From the NCBI GenBank assembly GCA_013339765.2, contig JABSTR010003214.1:26887-90886 (forward strand): a DNA stretch of 64,000 nt. Reading direction: 5' to 3'. The DNA comes from Haemaphysalis longicornis. Lineage: Eukaryota; Arthropoda; Arachnida; Ixodida; Ixodidae. The position numbers and the translations under genes were made by a program. The notes beneath the pieces are model-generated. The model did not search any database and was not told the DNA's origin. It saw only the letters and a list, made by a program, of their open reading frames with translations. Positions 21,277 to 31,912 of the stretch are shown in pieces (position 1 is the stretch's first letter; every line of letters starts with the position of its first letter).

Positions 21277-23620
21277 GTGCACAGTGCCCGTCCGTCAATA
21301 CGTACTAGCAGAGATACGACGCCCCGACCAACCCGGAACTCGAGGAAGACTGCATCTGACGACAAGGTGTCCATCGACGGCTTTGACGTAGTCGCCCTCG
21401 TAGACACGGGAGCTGACTATTCGGTAATGAGCGGACCATTTGCGTCTAAACTGAAGAAAGTTATGACCAGATGGGACGGTCCGCATATACGCACAGCAGG
21501 AGGCCACCTCGTGACGCCAAGTGGAACGTGCACATCGCGCGTCACCATAGACGGCATGACGTACCCTGCCGCGTTCGTCATCTTGCCTAACTGCTCCCGC
21601 GACGTAATTCTCGGAATGGACTTTTTGACGGACAACGGCGCAATAATTATTCTGCAGACCAAGTCGATAACTTTTTCCTCCGATCACTCCATGACGTCGG
21701 AACCGAACCCCGAACACCGTGCAGCTGTAAGGATAGCCGATGATCATGTCACCCTGCCACCCCGCGCAAGTTTGATGATCACCGTCTACTGTGAAGGTGC
21801 TGCTCCTGACGTTGACGCTATTGTGAAGAGTGACCAAAGGTTGCTTCTCGACCGCGGTGTGTCTGTCGCAAGAGGCACTGCGCGCTTCAAGGAACACCAA
21901 TCCCCCATTTTGGTTACTAATTTCACCGAGGAGTACCAGCATTTAAACAAGGGCGCGGCAATTGCATTCCTCGAAGAAAGGCAAGAAGCAAGTGACGTGA
22001 TCGCGGTCGCCGACTTTGAACGCACCCCCGTAAAAACGTTTAAGCTCCCGCAACCCTTCGACGTGAATCCGGCGTTACCGCAAGAACAACGGAACAAATT
22101 ATTGGCTTTGCTGCGTCGCTATAGCGAATGTTTTTCGTCGAGTGCAAAACTACGTCAGACCCCTCTAGCGAAGCACCGAATAATAACCGAAGATGGAGCC
22201 CGACCTACCTGACAGTCACCGTACCGCGTCTCTTCACACGAACGGGAAGCCATCCGGACTCAAGTCGACGACATGCTCAGCGACGACATTATACAGCCAT
22301 CGAAAGCCCCTGGACTGCGCCCGTCGTACTCATAAAGAAAAAAGACGGCACATTAAGGTTTTGTGTTGACTACCGGCGACTGAACAAAATCACGAAAAAG
22401 GACGTGTACCACCTCCCCCGAATAGACGACGCCCTCGACCACCTCTGCCACGCGAAGTACTTCTCATCGATGGACCTGAAGACCGGCTACTGGCAAATTG
22501 AACTGGACGAGAGAGACCGAGAGAAGACTGCATTTTTAACCCCAGACGGCCTATACGAGTTCAAGGTGATGCCGTTTGGGCTGTGCACAGCACCAGCAGA
22601 CGTTTCAAAGAGTCATGGACACTGTGCTAGCTGGCCTTAAGTGGCACACCTGCCTCGTATACCTCGACGACGTAGTGGTATTCGCCCGGACTTTCGACGA
22701 ACACCTTGCAAGGTTGGAGTCTGTACTCGAGGCCATTCGTACTTCGGGGTTGACGCTGAAGCCTGAAAAGTGCCGTTTCGCATACGAGGAACTCATGTCT
22801 TGGGCCACGTCCTACCTGACCCGGCAAAAACTTCAGCTATCGAGAACTTCCCTAGGCCGAAAGACAAGAAGGGCGTGCGAAGATTTCTCAGGCTGTGCTC
22901 ATACTACCGGCGCTTCGTCGCAAACTTCGCACGCATTGCAGAGCCACTCACGAGCTTGACGAAAGACAACACCCCTTTCAGCTGGGAAAACGACCAAGAA
23001 AATGCATTCTGCGAGCTGCAAAAACACCTGCAAAGCCCGCCCGTGCTCGCTCATTTCGACGAAAATTCCGAAACGGAAATGCACACGGACGCCAGTGATA
23101 TAGGCTAGGGTGCCGTCCTTGTCCAAAAGCAAAGCGGCTGCGAAAGGGTAATCGCCTATGCCAGCCGTGGTCTGTCGAAGGAGGAGAAAAACTATTCTGC
23201 CTCTGAGAAAGAGTGCCTGGCTATATATGGGCGATTTCAAAATTTCGCCCATACGTGTATGGAAGGCCATTCAAGGTTGTAACAGACCACCATGAGCTGT
23301 GTTGGCTCGCCAATTTGAAGGATCCCTCTGGCCGTCTTGGGCGGTGGAGCTTGCGCCTGCAGGAGTTCGACGTTACAGTCGTTTATAAATCCAGCAGGAA
23401 ACACTCCGATGCCGACTGCCTGTCCCGCGCCCCCGTCGACCCACCACCACAAGACTCTGATGAAGACAGACAGCGCGTTCTTCGGGATCGTGACGGAGAG
23501 CGACCTAGCCGCCCAGCAGCGTGCCGACCCCGACTTACGCGTCATAATCGAGTACCTCGAGGGATGCAACGTTGCCGTTCCTAGGACCTTCAAACGCAGC
23601 TTACCAGCATTCAGCTTAAA
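21277..23620 (+). pseudogene. pol: Pol of element 1: protease, reverse transcriptase, RNase H (broken)
   Basis: The protease has the active-site motif LVDTGADYSVM near 21400 and the downstream VILGMDFL. A stop at 22210-22212 ends that frame. RT resumes in other frames, with KKKDGTLRFCVDYRRLNK near 22340, MPFGLCTAP near 22570 and the catalytic YLDDVVVFA (codons of YLDD at 22660-22671, intact). The Ty3-type RRFLRLCSYYRRF segment near 22880 and the RNase H acidic motif HTDASDIG follow, ended by a TAG at 23106-23108. The tether region with DADCLSRAP is in yet another frame near 23410. At least four frame changes and two stops rule out a working polyprotein. Polymerase residues are kept, so the decay looks neutral. 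Confidence 0.9.
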
Positions 23621-24775
23621 AACTCCTTCCTCGTGAAGAATTTCAGCCCCGGAACAAGAGCGAATTACCTTCTCGTCATCCCCGCGTACCTTCCTGACGA
23701 AATTTTGGAAGCATGCCACGATGACCCGTCTTCCGGACATCTCGGCACAGCCCGCACTATTGGAAAAATCAAGGCGAGGTACTACTGGCTTGGCCTTACC
23801 TCTGACGTCACCCACTACGTCCGGAGCTGCCGTGACTGCCAGCGACGAAAAACGCCGCCGACAAGACCCGCCGGACTTCTACAACCGATCGCCGTCCCAT
23901 CGAGACCATTTCAACAGATTGGAATGGACCTTTTAGGCCTATTCCCTACGTCACGATCACAGAACAAGTGGATTGTCGTAGCGACAGACTACATGACGCG
24001 CTACGCAGAGACCGCCGCTCTTCCGAGGGGGACTGCACAAGAAATGGAAACGTTTTTTATAAGCCAAGTTGTGCTGCGACATGGAGCCCCGGAAGTCCTA
24101 ATCACAGACCGCGGAATGGCATTTACTGCGGAGCTGATGCAAGGAGTATTACGCTACAGCAACACGGATCACCGAAGAACGACGGCGTACCACCCCCCAA
24201 ACGAACGGACTAACAGAACGTCTGAACAAGACAATCGCAGATATGCTGTCAATGTACGTTGACGTTGAACATAAGACTTGCGACGAAGTGCTCCCGTATG
24301 TCACGTTTGCGTACAACACGGCTATCCAGGAGACGACGCAGCTGACGCCCTTCGAGCTTGTCTAAGGTAGTAGGCCGACTACGATGCTCGACGCCATGCT
24401 TCCGCACGTAGAAGACGACGACCTCAACGCCGACGTCCACGGATATCTTCAACGTGCGGAGGAGGCCCGCCAGCTCGCTCGAGTTCGTATAACGGACCAG
24501 CAGCTGGTGGATGCGGGCCGCTACAACCTCCGACGCCGAGACGCCGAGTACCAACCAGGGGATCGTGTGTGGGTTTGGACTCCCATCCGACGACGCGGAC
24601 TCAGTGGGAAGCTCCTGCCACGCTATTTCGGACCCTACCAGATTCTACGACGTGTCGGCCAACTTACCTACGAAGTGATCCCTGATGGTGACTCCGGCAC
24701 ATCACGACAACGCAGGCGGCCTGAAGTCGTCCACGTGGTTCGCATAAAACCTTTCTACGGACGATCAGGAACTTT
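23621..24775 (+). pseudogene. pol: Integrase part of pol, element 1 (broken)
   Basis: The N-terminal zinc-binding module is visible as H-x-GHLG followed by SCRDCQRRK (HHCC type) at about 23710-23850. The core has the first Asp in GMDLLG near 23920 and the second in ITDRGMAF near 24100. The Glu-containing part follows a frame change near 24190, and there is a stop at 24363-24365. The C-terminal region in the 24384-24809 frame has the basic YFGPYQILRRVG and RRPEVVHVVRIKPF segments usual at the end of gypsy integrases. Integrase would join element DNA to the chromosome in the nucleus; this copy cannot. Confidence 0.88.
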
Positions 24776-24829
24776 TATTTTCATTTGTTCGGACTGTCGC
24801 TTATGTTAGCATCGGGTCGATGCACTCTT

Positions 24830-24838
24830 AGAGGGGGG
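24830..24838 (+). promoter_or_regulatory. Polypurine tract of element 1
   Basis: AGAGGGGGG lies just upstream of the 3' LTR, where plus-strand DNA synthesis is primed in LTR elements. Confidence 0.7.
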
Positions 24839-24841
24839 TAA

Positions 24842-25263
24842 TGCCGCGAACCATACATTGGGTTTGTTTATTAGTGTTTTGCTTTTACCGCCCGGCTGCG
24901 CCGGTCTGCGTTATCTCTGCGCCAAGGGAAGCGCGTGTTCCATTCTTTCTTTCTGTGCCGCATGTGTTATCTGTTGTGATAGGGAGAGCATTCCGATCTA
25001 ACGTTAACAGGCCAGAATTTTCTTCTTGGATCTACTATGTTCTCGATGCGAATCGACGTTCGAGAACCACGCGCGCCGAAAGATAAACGCCTGCAGTGCG
25101 GACGCCGGGGCATTCGATTCGACGACACTCGCCTGTGCAAGTCACTTTGTTGACCGCTGCTTCGCCGCCTCTGTATTCTTTTGAGTTGCTAGGGGAGCAC
25201 AAGTTCGCTCCAATAAACGTATTTCTCATTCAAGACAACTGCTTCGTCCTTGTCTTCGTGACA
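24842..25263 (+). repeat. 3' LTR of element 1
   Basis: Matches the 5' LTR from TGCCGCGAACC to CTTCGTGACA. It is about nine bases shorter, with clear differences such as CCGCCCGGCTGCGCC versus CCGGCAGTCTTCGCC. Confidence 0.85.
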
Positions 25264-25375
25264 ATATGCTACACCCGCACGTGTAGCGTAGTGAAGAGAA
25301 CAAAGCTCTTCCGCCCTGCGCCTCGCGCTATGCCCTTGACGTCATGCGCGTGGTGCAGGGCAGGCATTCCTTCCA
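25264..25375 (+). repeat. Remainder of the 5' LTR of element 2
   Basis: This sequence belongs neither to element 1 nor to coding DNA and leads straight into a primer-binding site. The LTR start would be TGTGGGACAACAT at 19250-19262, on the other side of element 1, since TGTGGGA-type starts are common and that 13-mer is foreign to the repeat preceding it. If so, element 1 inserted into this LTR. No intact second copy of the LTR exists in the window to prove it. Confidence 0.5.
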
Positions 25376-25378
25376 ACG

Positions 25379-25396
25379 TGGTGTCAGAAGTGGGAT
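25379..25396 (+). promoter_or_regulatory. Primer-binding site of element 2
   Basis: TGGTGTCAGAAGTGGGAT has the TGG start and the TCAGAAGTGGGA text that I know from primer-binding sites of many animal Ty3/gypsy elements. It differs from that of element 1, showing a separate family. Confidence 0.7.
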
Positions 25397-25399
25397 GTG

Positions 25400-26338
25400 C
25401 TGACCGCTGCTCTCCGCCTGAACGACACGTCCGCACACCCAACCAACCCTCCTTCTTAAGCCGCTTCTGCTTCGTCTGCGGGCTTTCCCTCGACTACAGA
25501 CATGCCTGCGACCTTCGCGAGCAACTCATCTTAGATGGGCAACAAGAACGGCAGCCTACCTCGTTCCAATTCACGGCACCTGACCCGTTCACCTTCTCAC
25601 CGTCAGACTGGCCCCAATGGAAGAGACGTTTCCTCTGCTACCGGGCTGCTTCAGGGATCAGCGATGGACCCAAAGAATGCCAGGTGGATGCACTGGTCTA
25701 CCTCATGGGACCCCAGGCAGAGGACATCTTTAATACCTTCAGGCTCACCACTCCCGAGCAGAAGAACTTCGACGCAGTGCTTAAGGGCTTCGAGGACTTT
25801 TCATACCTCGGCGAAACATCATCTACGAGCGGACGAAACTCAACACCCGAGTCCAGCTGGATGTTGAGTCAGTCGAAGATTTCGCAACAGCCCTACACGC
25901 ACTAGCAGATTCTTGTAACTACGGGCAGCTCCGCGAAGAAATAATTTGTGACGGATTAGTCGTGGGGCGCAAGAACCATTAACTATCGCAAACTCTGCAG
26001 CTTGACCCCAGCCTAGACATAATCAAGGCGTTAACCCTCACTCGTCAGAGTGAAGCAGTCCAACAGCAGCAGGCAGAACTCTTCTCGAGCACGCCAAAGG
26101 AAACAGTCAACCTCGACGCCCGGAAAGTACGGCGGAGTAGACCCTCTAAAGACCCAGTTACAGAGCCACCCCCAATTACACACCACCCGAGGGGCTTCAA
26201 AAATGCGGCTGGTGTGGCAAACAGTGTCACGCGAGGGCCACCTGTCCTACCAAAGACTGCGTCTGTCAGAAGTGCGGGAAGAAGGGCCATTTCCAAACCG
26301 TCTGCCGCTCAGCAAATGCTCTTTGGAACATCAAGCAG
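25400..26338 (+). pseudogene. gag: Gag of element 2, frameshifted
   Basis: The capsid-like N-terminal part (25560-25800) contains FTFSPSDWPQWKRRF and VDALVYLMGPQAEDI, the signature of the gag seen with K02A2.6/Mag-like Ty3 elements. The frame shifts near 25805 and meets a TAA near 25980. Two CCHC-type knuckles lie at about 26200-26300, in the frame that continues into protease (CGWCGKQCHARATC and CQKCGKKGHFQTVC). No convincing in-frame ATG was found, so the true start is open. Gag and pol may have been one long frame in the ancestor. Confidence 0.8.
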
Positions 26339-27425
26339 GTGCCAGGTTTCCTGGGCCTCATGGCGACGACGGCTTCATCCAAGTGTGAAGTCTCTCCCCT
26401 CGTCGAGTCGCAGACCCTGGTCTTCAAAATCGACACGGGTGCGGACGAGACTGTTATCCCGGAACGACAATTCCGACGGCTCTTTAAGCACTTCGTTCTG
26501 ACTTCCCCCGACCGGAGGCTTCAGGGTCCAGATAGAAAAACTCTGCGCATCTCGGGACTGGCAAGGCTTCATTTCAAGCTAAATGGCCGAGAAAGCGTGG
26601 AAAACGTCTACATCTTACCTGGTCTGCGCACAGCCCTACTTGGCAAACCAGCCATCAACACCCTTGGGTTGTTCCCGTCTGTGAAGACTGCCTTCGATTT
26701 AAACGTCGAAAGGGACTTTCCCGACGTCTTCCAAGTGCTCGGAAAGCTGCAACAGGAGTATGACATCGTGCTCCCACCTGACGCAACTCAGTTTGCCCTG
26801 ACATCTCCACGACGGGTACGACTTCCCCTCTACGAAAAAACTAGGGCAGAGCTACAACGAATGAAGGAAGTTGGTGTAATTACTCCTGTCACGCAACCCA
26901 CAGCATGGCGGGCGCCAATGGTCGTCGTAATCAAGCCTTCGGGGGCACTCCGCATTTGTGTAAACTACACAGAACTAAACAAGTCTGTACTCCGCAAGTG
27001 GCATCCGATCCCAACTGTTGAGCACACCCATGGCATGCTTCGAGGAGCCGCTTGGTTATTGAAAATCGACGCAAACTCGGGTTTTTGGCAGATCCCGCTT
27101 ACTGAGAGAAGCAAATTGATCACGACCTTTATAACACCCTTTGGTCGTTTTTTCTTCAATCATCTACCCTTCGGCATTTGCTCTGCTCCTGAACACTTTC
27201 AACGACGCATGAGGGACATTCTGCAGGGCCTCGATGGGGTCGCCTGTCGCATGGACGACATTCTCACCTGGGGTTCGACCAAGCAGGAACACAATGAGTG
27301 ACTCCGAAGTACTCTCTAGCGGATTCGACGCGCCGGTGTCATGCTAAACAAGGAAAAACATCAGTTTGGCGTCACGAAAATCTCGTACTTAGGGCACGTC
27401 ATCGAGAACAAACATGTTCGACCTG
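26339..27425 (+). pseudogene. pol: Pol of element 2: protease and 5' half of RT, cut off
   Basis: Protease motif FKIDTGADETVIP near 26428. RT follows in the same 320-codon frame with a PMVVVIKPSGALRICVNY segment, DANSGFWQIPL, and LPFGICSAPEHFQRRM near 27170. The catalytic box reads RMDD (27248-27259) where the family has YMDD, so the tyrosine that contacts the nucleotide is gone. A stop at 27299-27301 follows. RT sequence can be read on in another frame (YLGHVIENK near 27390) and then ends abruptly at about 27425, where the minus-strand LINE starts. No RNase H or integrase of this element was found in the window. Confidence 0.85.
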
Positions 27426-27639
27426 ATGATATGATGATGGTTAGTGTTATTGGTGCAAGGCCAACGAGGGCACAGAGCGCCAGAGAAGAGGTTATTTAAT
27501 ATAGAGAAGTGATTACCACACAAGGGTAGGTATAAAAACGTGCAAACTGAACATAGTTAAATAACCTAAAGATAATGGTGATGGCTGGTGTATAGGGCCA
27601 GGTTTGATTATGCGTGATAGGGGATGAGGTTTAAAAACT
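27422..27639 (-). other. 3' UTR and ATC-rich tail of the I-like LINE
   Basis: On the minus strand, about 200 non-coding bases end in AACCATCATCATATCATC, a short tandem tail of the kind seen at LINE 3' ends instead of poly-A. It directly abuts the RT of element 2. Confidence 0.6.
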
Positions 27640-28300
27640 TGACGTCTGACAAATACTCAAACACACGTTTCACGGAAACAATGGCATCGCACCTAGAAAC
27701 AGCGATGAATGTAGGGGAATATGTTGACTGTAGAGTTCTCTGAAGTGTTTGTGTCGTGTTGTGTGAAGTGGCTTGCATGCGATTAGTATGTGCACTACGG
27801 ATAGGGCCTCTCCGCACCTGCTGCACTGGGGCCTAGAAGATCCCGTCACCAGATACGAGTGCGTTTCATGGGTGTGCCCTATACGCAGCCTACCCAAGGC
27901 GACTTCCATGTGTCTGTTGTGCGAGTCAGATGTGTACCGTCCCAAGTGCGGCTTTATTACATGTAGTTTGTTGTCTGTCTGTTCATTCCAGTGTGTTTGC
28001 CATGTTCTGCGCAAGCGTTGTCTTATGTGTGGCTTGACGTCTGAATAGGGTATCGTTGTAATGTCTACAGTGTTCCTGAGTGCAGCAGCAGCGGCCCTCT
28101 CGTCTGCCACCTCGTTCCCAGCGATCCGTGCGTGTTCTGGGACCCAGCAGAGGACCAGCTCATGCTTCTGTGCATACACGGACATGATAGTGTGTTATAC
28201 AAGATTAACTGTGTGGTTTTTTGGGGGCCTATGCGATGACAGTGCGCGAACAACACTCAAAAGATATGTATAGATGATGGAATTGGGAATTTGATTTTCA
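27640..28300 (-). pseudogene. RNase H and C-terminal zinc-finger part of the I-like LINE
   Basis: A 172-codon minus frame contains WVPEHARIAGNEVADERA, the end of RNase H with the conserved His (as WVPxHxGxxGNExAD), then SRPQCSRCGEALSVVHILIAC, the C-terminal finger shared by RNase H-bearing LINEs. The N-terminal RNase H acidic residues lie in 28300-28600, where I see no continuous frame. RNase H would remove the RNA template during integration. Confidence 0.85.
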
Positions 28301-28619
28301 AGAATCTGTCATACAATCGTCAAACTTTCATACGCTTCTGCTCAAAAAACTATTTTGTGCACGCTCATGGTTCTGGCTGCATTGAAATTTGGACCATGAG
28401 CAGCACAGGAGACCATAGTGGAGGTTTTAGACATGTCACTGTAAAATTCTGCAAGTGGGTATTTAAACTGCAGAGACAGAAAGTGCTGCAGTATTGCAGC
28501 TCGCGGTACCCGATTTTTGTCAAGTTTCATAAAAGAAAGGTCGGAGGACACAGGACGAACTTTCGAAGGAGGTAAATGTCTGAAAAGGATGATATGTCCA
28601 CATCTAAAACGAAGCGCTG

Positions 28620-29055
28620 AGATCCGAGGCTCGCTGTCTCACTCTAAGTGAAAAGGGCAGAGGAACGGATGGGCGATTTACAAAGAGCAGAGATGTTGAT
28701 GTATCGTTAAAGACAGGATAAAAAGGATGATTATTCAGCGATGAAATTTTAAAAGAATAAAGCAAGTCCATGTACGTTCGTTGGTTCTCAAGTCTCCACG
28801 TATCACACTCGACGTAAAGACTCTCGGCAGGGCTAGTGCGAAAAGCACCCGACGCAAGACGACGGCCCCAAGTGCAGCACTGGGTCTTGAATTGGCAAGG
28901 CTGTCTTAGTCGCCGAGCCATACACCACACTGCCATAGTCCAAACGAGACCCAACCAAAGCAGTATACAAGCGAAGCAGGAGTTCTTTGTCGGAACCATA
29001 GGATTGGTGGGAGGGAACCTTAAGTATATTCATTGTTTTGAGACATTTATTTTAA
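28620..29055 (-). pseudogene. RT C-terminal region of the I-like LINE
   Basis: The minus frame ending at 28833 begins with MNILKVPSHQSYGSDKELLL and continues with ALVGSRLDYGSVVYGSA, the conserved thumb-end block of I/Jockey-group RTs. It then shifts frame into the region at 28604-28830 (SPAESLYVECDTW). It is separated from the upstream RT by the unidentified insert. Confidence 0.8.
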
Positions 29056-29600
29056 ATGCACAGCATTTCTTTAACTCACGATGCTATGCGTCCGTAAGTC
29101 GGCGTCCGCAGCCAGCCAGCACGTGCGCCCCTCCCCCGCTCCTCCTCGCTATCAACAACAAATGAGGGCGCGCATGCGCGTGCTCCGGCGCTGAAAGAGG
29201 CGTTGCAGCAGCAGGTGCTAACTCCTCTTCCTCTACTGCACGCGCTACGAATATACTCGTTGCCCGAGCGAGGAATCCGTTGCCCGACGTTGACGTTTGG
29301 CCGCGGCTTCTCGTGCACGAAGTTCGGCGTCGGCAGCGCGCTTCAGACGCTTGCGTTCGCGCTCAGCAGCGCGCCGTCTCGATCCAACCGATTGCCCCGC
29401 AGAGAGGGTGGGGTGCAAACGATGGCAATAAATAACACGTTAGGTACTTACGTCTCTCGTCTCTCGTCTCTCTCTCTCTCTCGTCTCGCAACCCAACTAC
29501 CCAACCCCTACAACAACAACAACTACAACTACCACCGCCAACTACCACAACCTACGCCACGTGACCACCCCAAATGCTCTGTATTTACTCTTGTCCCTCA
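29056..29600. other. Unidentified insert of about 550 bp within the LINE RT
   Basis: RT sequence stops near 29610 and resumes near 29055 (minus reading NKCLKTMNILK). The DNA between is different: G+C-rich at 29085-29400, CGTCTCTCGTCTCT microsatellite at about 29452-29490, then an AAC/CTAC-rich part. Neither inverted ends nor a clear target duplication was found. A 216-codon plus frame (29203-29853) crosses the insert border and is not credible as a gene. Confidence 0.55.
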
Positions 29601-31249
29601 CGCGGGGGCATGCACGGAGGATTTTTTAAGTTCCTTGATGTGGGGAATGAATGGAAGTTTGTGGTCAAGCAACACACCTAAAAACTTGTGCTCCTGGTTC
29701 ACAGGAAGCGACACGCCATTAAGAGCAATTCCTAGGTCCATATGGACCCCGCGCTTCCTGGAGAACACAACACAGGAGCTTTTTACAGGATTCAATTTAA
29801 AACCATTCTTGTCTGCCCAGCCGGCAAGTTTCTTTACACCAAGCTGGACTTGACGTTCGCAGATTAACATATTGTAGATGGCAGTGCCTTACTAAGAGAG
29901 TTCATTTTTACTATGAAGAGAGTGCAGCTCAACACGCCACCTTGTGGCACGCCATTTGCTTGCACGTGAACCTTTGATAGTTCAAAACCAACTCTTACTC
30001 GGAACATTCTGTCTGATAAGTGACTAACAAGAGTGTTCAACATGTTACCTGAAACACCGAATGACTTGAGGTCACTAAGGATGCCATAACGCCAAGCGGT
30101 GTCGTATGGCCTTCTCAAGGTCCAAAAACACAGGTAAACAATACTGCTTATGCGCGAATGCATCCTTGATGTACGAGTCAAGAGCTACCAGTTGATCGTT
30201 CATCGATCGCCCCACCCTGACGCCTGCCTGGCTGCTCTCGAAAAGACCGTTTGTACTCAAGGAAGTACACAAGCCTGCGATTTATCATCTTCTCGAAGAG
30301 CTTGCACATAGCTCGTCAGGGCAATAGGGGGACGACGGGTCCTTTCAATAGGGGGACGACGGGTCAGGGCAATAGGGGGACGACGGGTCCTTTCCCTCCT
30401 TCAGCAAAGCTACAACTATAACCTCCTTCCAAGAGTTTAGAATGCGCCCCGAAAGCCATATCTTGTATATAGGTGCAAGAGTGTTAGAAGAGTGTCTGCG
30501 TGCAGGTGTTGTATCATTGTGTTGTGATTGTTGTCTGGGCCTGGAGCTGAGGGTTTTACACGTGCTCAAGCAGCCCTCAGCTCATGCAGTGAAAACTCTG
30601 AGTTATAAGAAGATGTTGACCTAGTGTTATCTAGTATGGGCTTCGTTTCGGCCATTTGTTTGTGTTTCATGGAAGTGGTTGTGTAGTGTGCTGAACTGGA
30701 AACGTGTTGGAAGTGTTGTGCGAGTGTGTCAGCGTGGTCTTCGAGTGTGTCCCCTGTAGTGCTGACAAGAGGCAGGCTGTGTGTTTGTTGTCCCTTGAGT
30801 TTGCGTATTCGTGTCCATACTTTCCGTGTGTCTGTGTAGGAGTTATTGATGATATGAATGTACGCCAACTCTCTCGTTTTGTCCTCACGGCGCACACGTT
30901 TTCCTAACGCCTTGGCCCGTTTGAACAAGAGCAGGTTTCCCGACGTGGGGTACCGACGAAGGATACCCCACGCCTTGTTCTGGGCGTCTCGCGCCCGCCT
31001 ACAGTCCTCATTCCACCACGACCTCCGCTGGTTGCGTGGGGCATCAGAGGCGTGGCGAATGGACTTTTTGGCGGCGTCGAGGATGTCCGCCGTGAGCAGT
31101 TGGATAGCTTCTTCAACGTGTAGGTGTCCTATAGATGTGTGGTGTAGTTTAGATGTCTCTGTAAATGTATTCCAGTTAGCTCTTGCTTCAATAAACTTTA
31201 TGGGAAGATGGACTGCTCGGCCTGTACCTATATACGTTAATGACGTGGG
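29598..31249 (-). pseudogene. Linker and main part of reverse transcriptase, I-like LINE
   Basis: The linker (30566-31249) is basic and includes QRRSWWNEDCRRARDAQNKA, typical between endonuclease and RT in this group. RT blocks then appear in several frames: WKEVIVVALLKEGKDPS near 30400, SQAGVRVGRSMNDQL near 30215, a YDTAWRYGILSDL block near 30100, NGVPQGGVLSCTLF near 29950 and ADKNGFKLNPVKSSCVVFS near 29800. The segment that should hold the catalytic Y-x-DD is missing at about 29864-29885. Near 30323-30389 a 24-bp unit is present three times, adding 16 codons to an RT block. Confidence 0.85.
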
Positions 31250-31900
31250 GAAATGGTCACTACCATAAGGGTCCCGGCCCACACCCCACTCAAGACATGG
31301 AAAGAGAATTGCAGAACCAATAGCCAAGTCAAGATGTGAGTATGTGCTGGGTCCTATGTTATGGTATGTAGGCTGTTTATTGTTGAAAAGGTATGCTCCT
31401 GAAGATGTAAGGAATTACTTTGTCAGGCGACCTCGGGCATCCGTTCGAAAAGAGCCCCAAAAAGAGTTGTGAGCAATTAAGTCGCCTGTAAGGATGTATG
31501 GTTCGGGCAGCTGGTCAATCAGCGCCTCGATGTCAGAGCTCGAAAGTGCAAGATCAGGAGGAATATATATGGAGCACACCGTTATCAACCTATTAAATAT
31601 TATAGTTCGAATCGCTACAGCCTCAAGGACAGTGTGTACAGTGAAAGGGTGGCAGGCTAAGGATTTCCGCGCAATTATGGCCACACCGCAAGAACAGTGT
31701 ATGCAGCCATCCCTGTCCTTTCTGAAGACCATGTAACTATTCAAGAAATTTGTGTGTTTGGAATTTAGATGTGTTTCCTGGGCACACGTTACACTTGGCT
31801 GATTGACATGCAGAATCTCATGCACGTCGTCAAGATTATTCACAAGGCCTCTGCAGTTCCATTGAACAATATTGTCTCTTCCCATTATTATGTGTTCCGA
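31250..31900 (-). pseudogene. Endonuclease domain of I-like LINE
   Basis: The domain nicks target DNA to prime reverse transcription. The minus frame from about 31885 starts MGRDNIVQWNCRGL, then has the catalytic-site QETHL, a YIPPDL strand, and ILTGDLIAHNSFWG, where the family reads GDFNAHN, so the Phe-Asn pair is altered. The last conserved block, GSDHFP with the catalytic His, lies in the next frame near 31250. Frames change between 31415 and 31327, and a stop is present. The apparent longer frame up to 32158 runs into element 3 and is not part of the LINE. Confidence 0.85.
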
Positions 31901-31912
31901 GCTACTGGAGTG

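Larger units (their letters stand above)
19263..25263 (+). mobile_element. Ty3/gypsy LTR retrotransposon, element 1
   Basis: A complete but decayed element of about 6.0 kb: 5' LTR, primer-binding site, gag, pol (protease, RT, RNase H, integrase), polypurine tract and 3' LTR, all on the plus strand. The order protease-RT-RNase H-integrase is diagnostic of Ty3/gypsy. The two LTRs differ at many bases and by small indels, and the genes carry several stops and frame changes, so it is old and inactive. No clean target duplication is visible (ACAT before, ATAT after). Confidence 0.9.
27425..31912 (-). mobile_element. I-like LINE with RNase H, 5'-truncated, minus strand
   Basis: Read on the minus strand: endonuclease (31900-31250), linker, reverse transcriptase (30600-28620 with an internal insert), RNase H and a CCHC-like tail (28260-27640), 3' UTR, and an ATC-rich end (about 27440-27422). 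The RNase H plus apurinic-type endonuclease in one ORF2 places it in the I/Ingi/Loa group of LINEs. ORF1 is missing because the copy starts at the beginning of ORF2. It sits exactly where element 2 ends and element 3 begins. Target duplications are not obvious. Confidence 0.85.

Noticed and set aside
29203..29853. A 216-codon plus-strand protein
   Set aside because: It crosses from the insert into the antisense of LINE RT and contains microsatellite-encoded Ser/Leu and Asn repeats.
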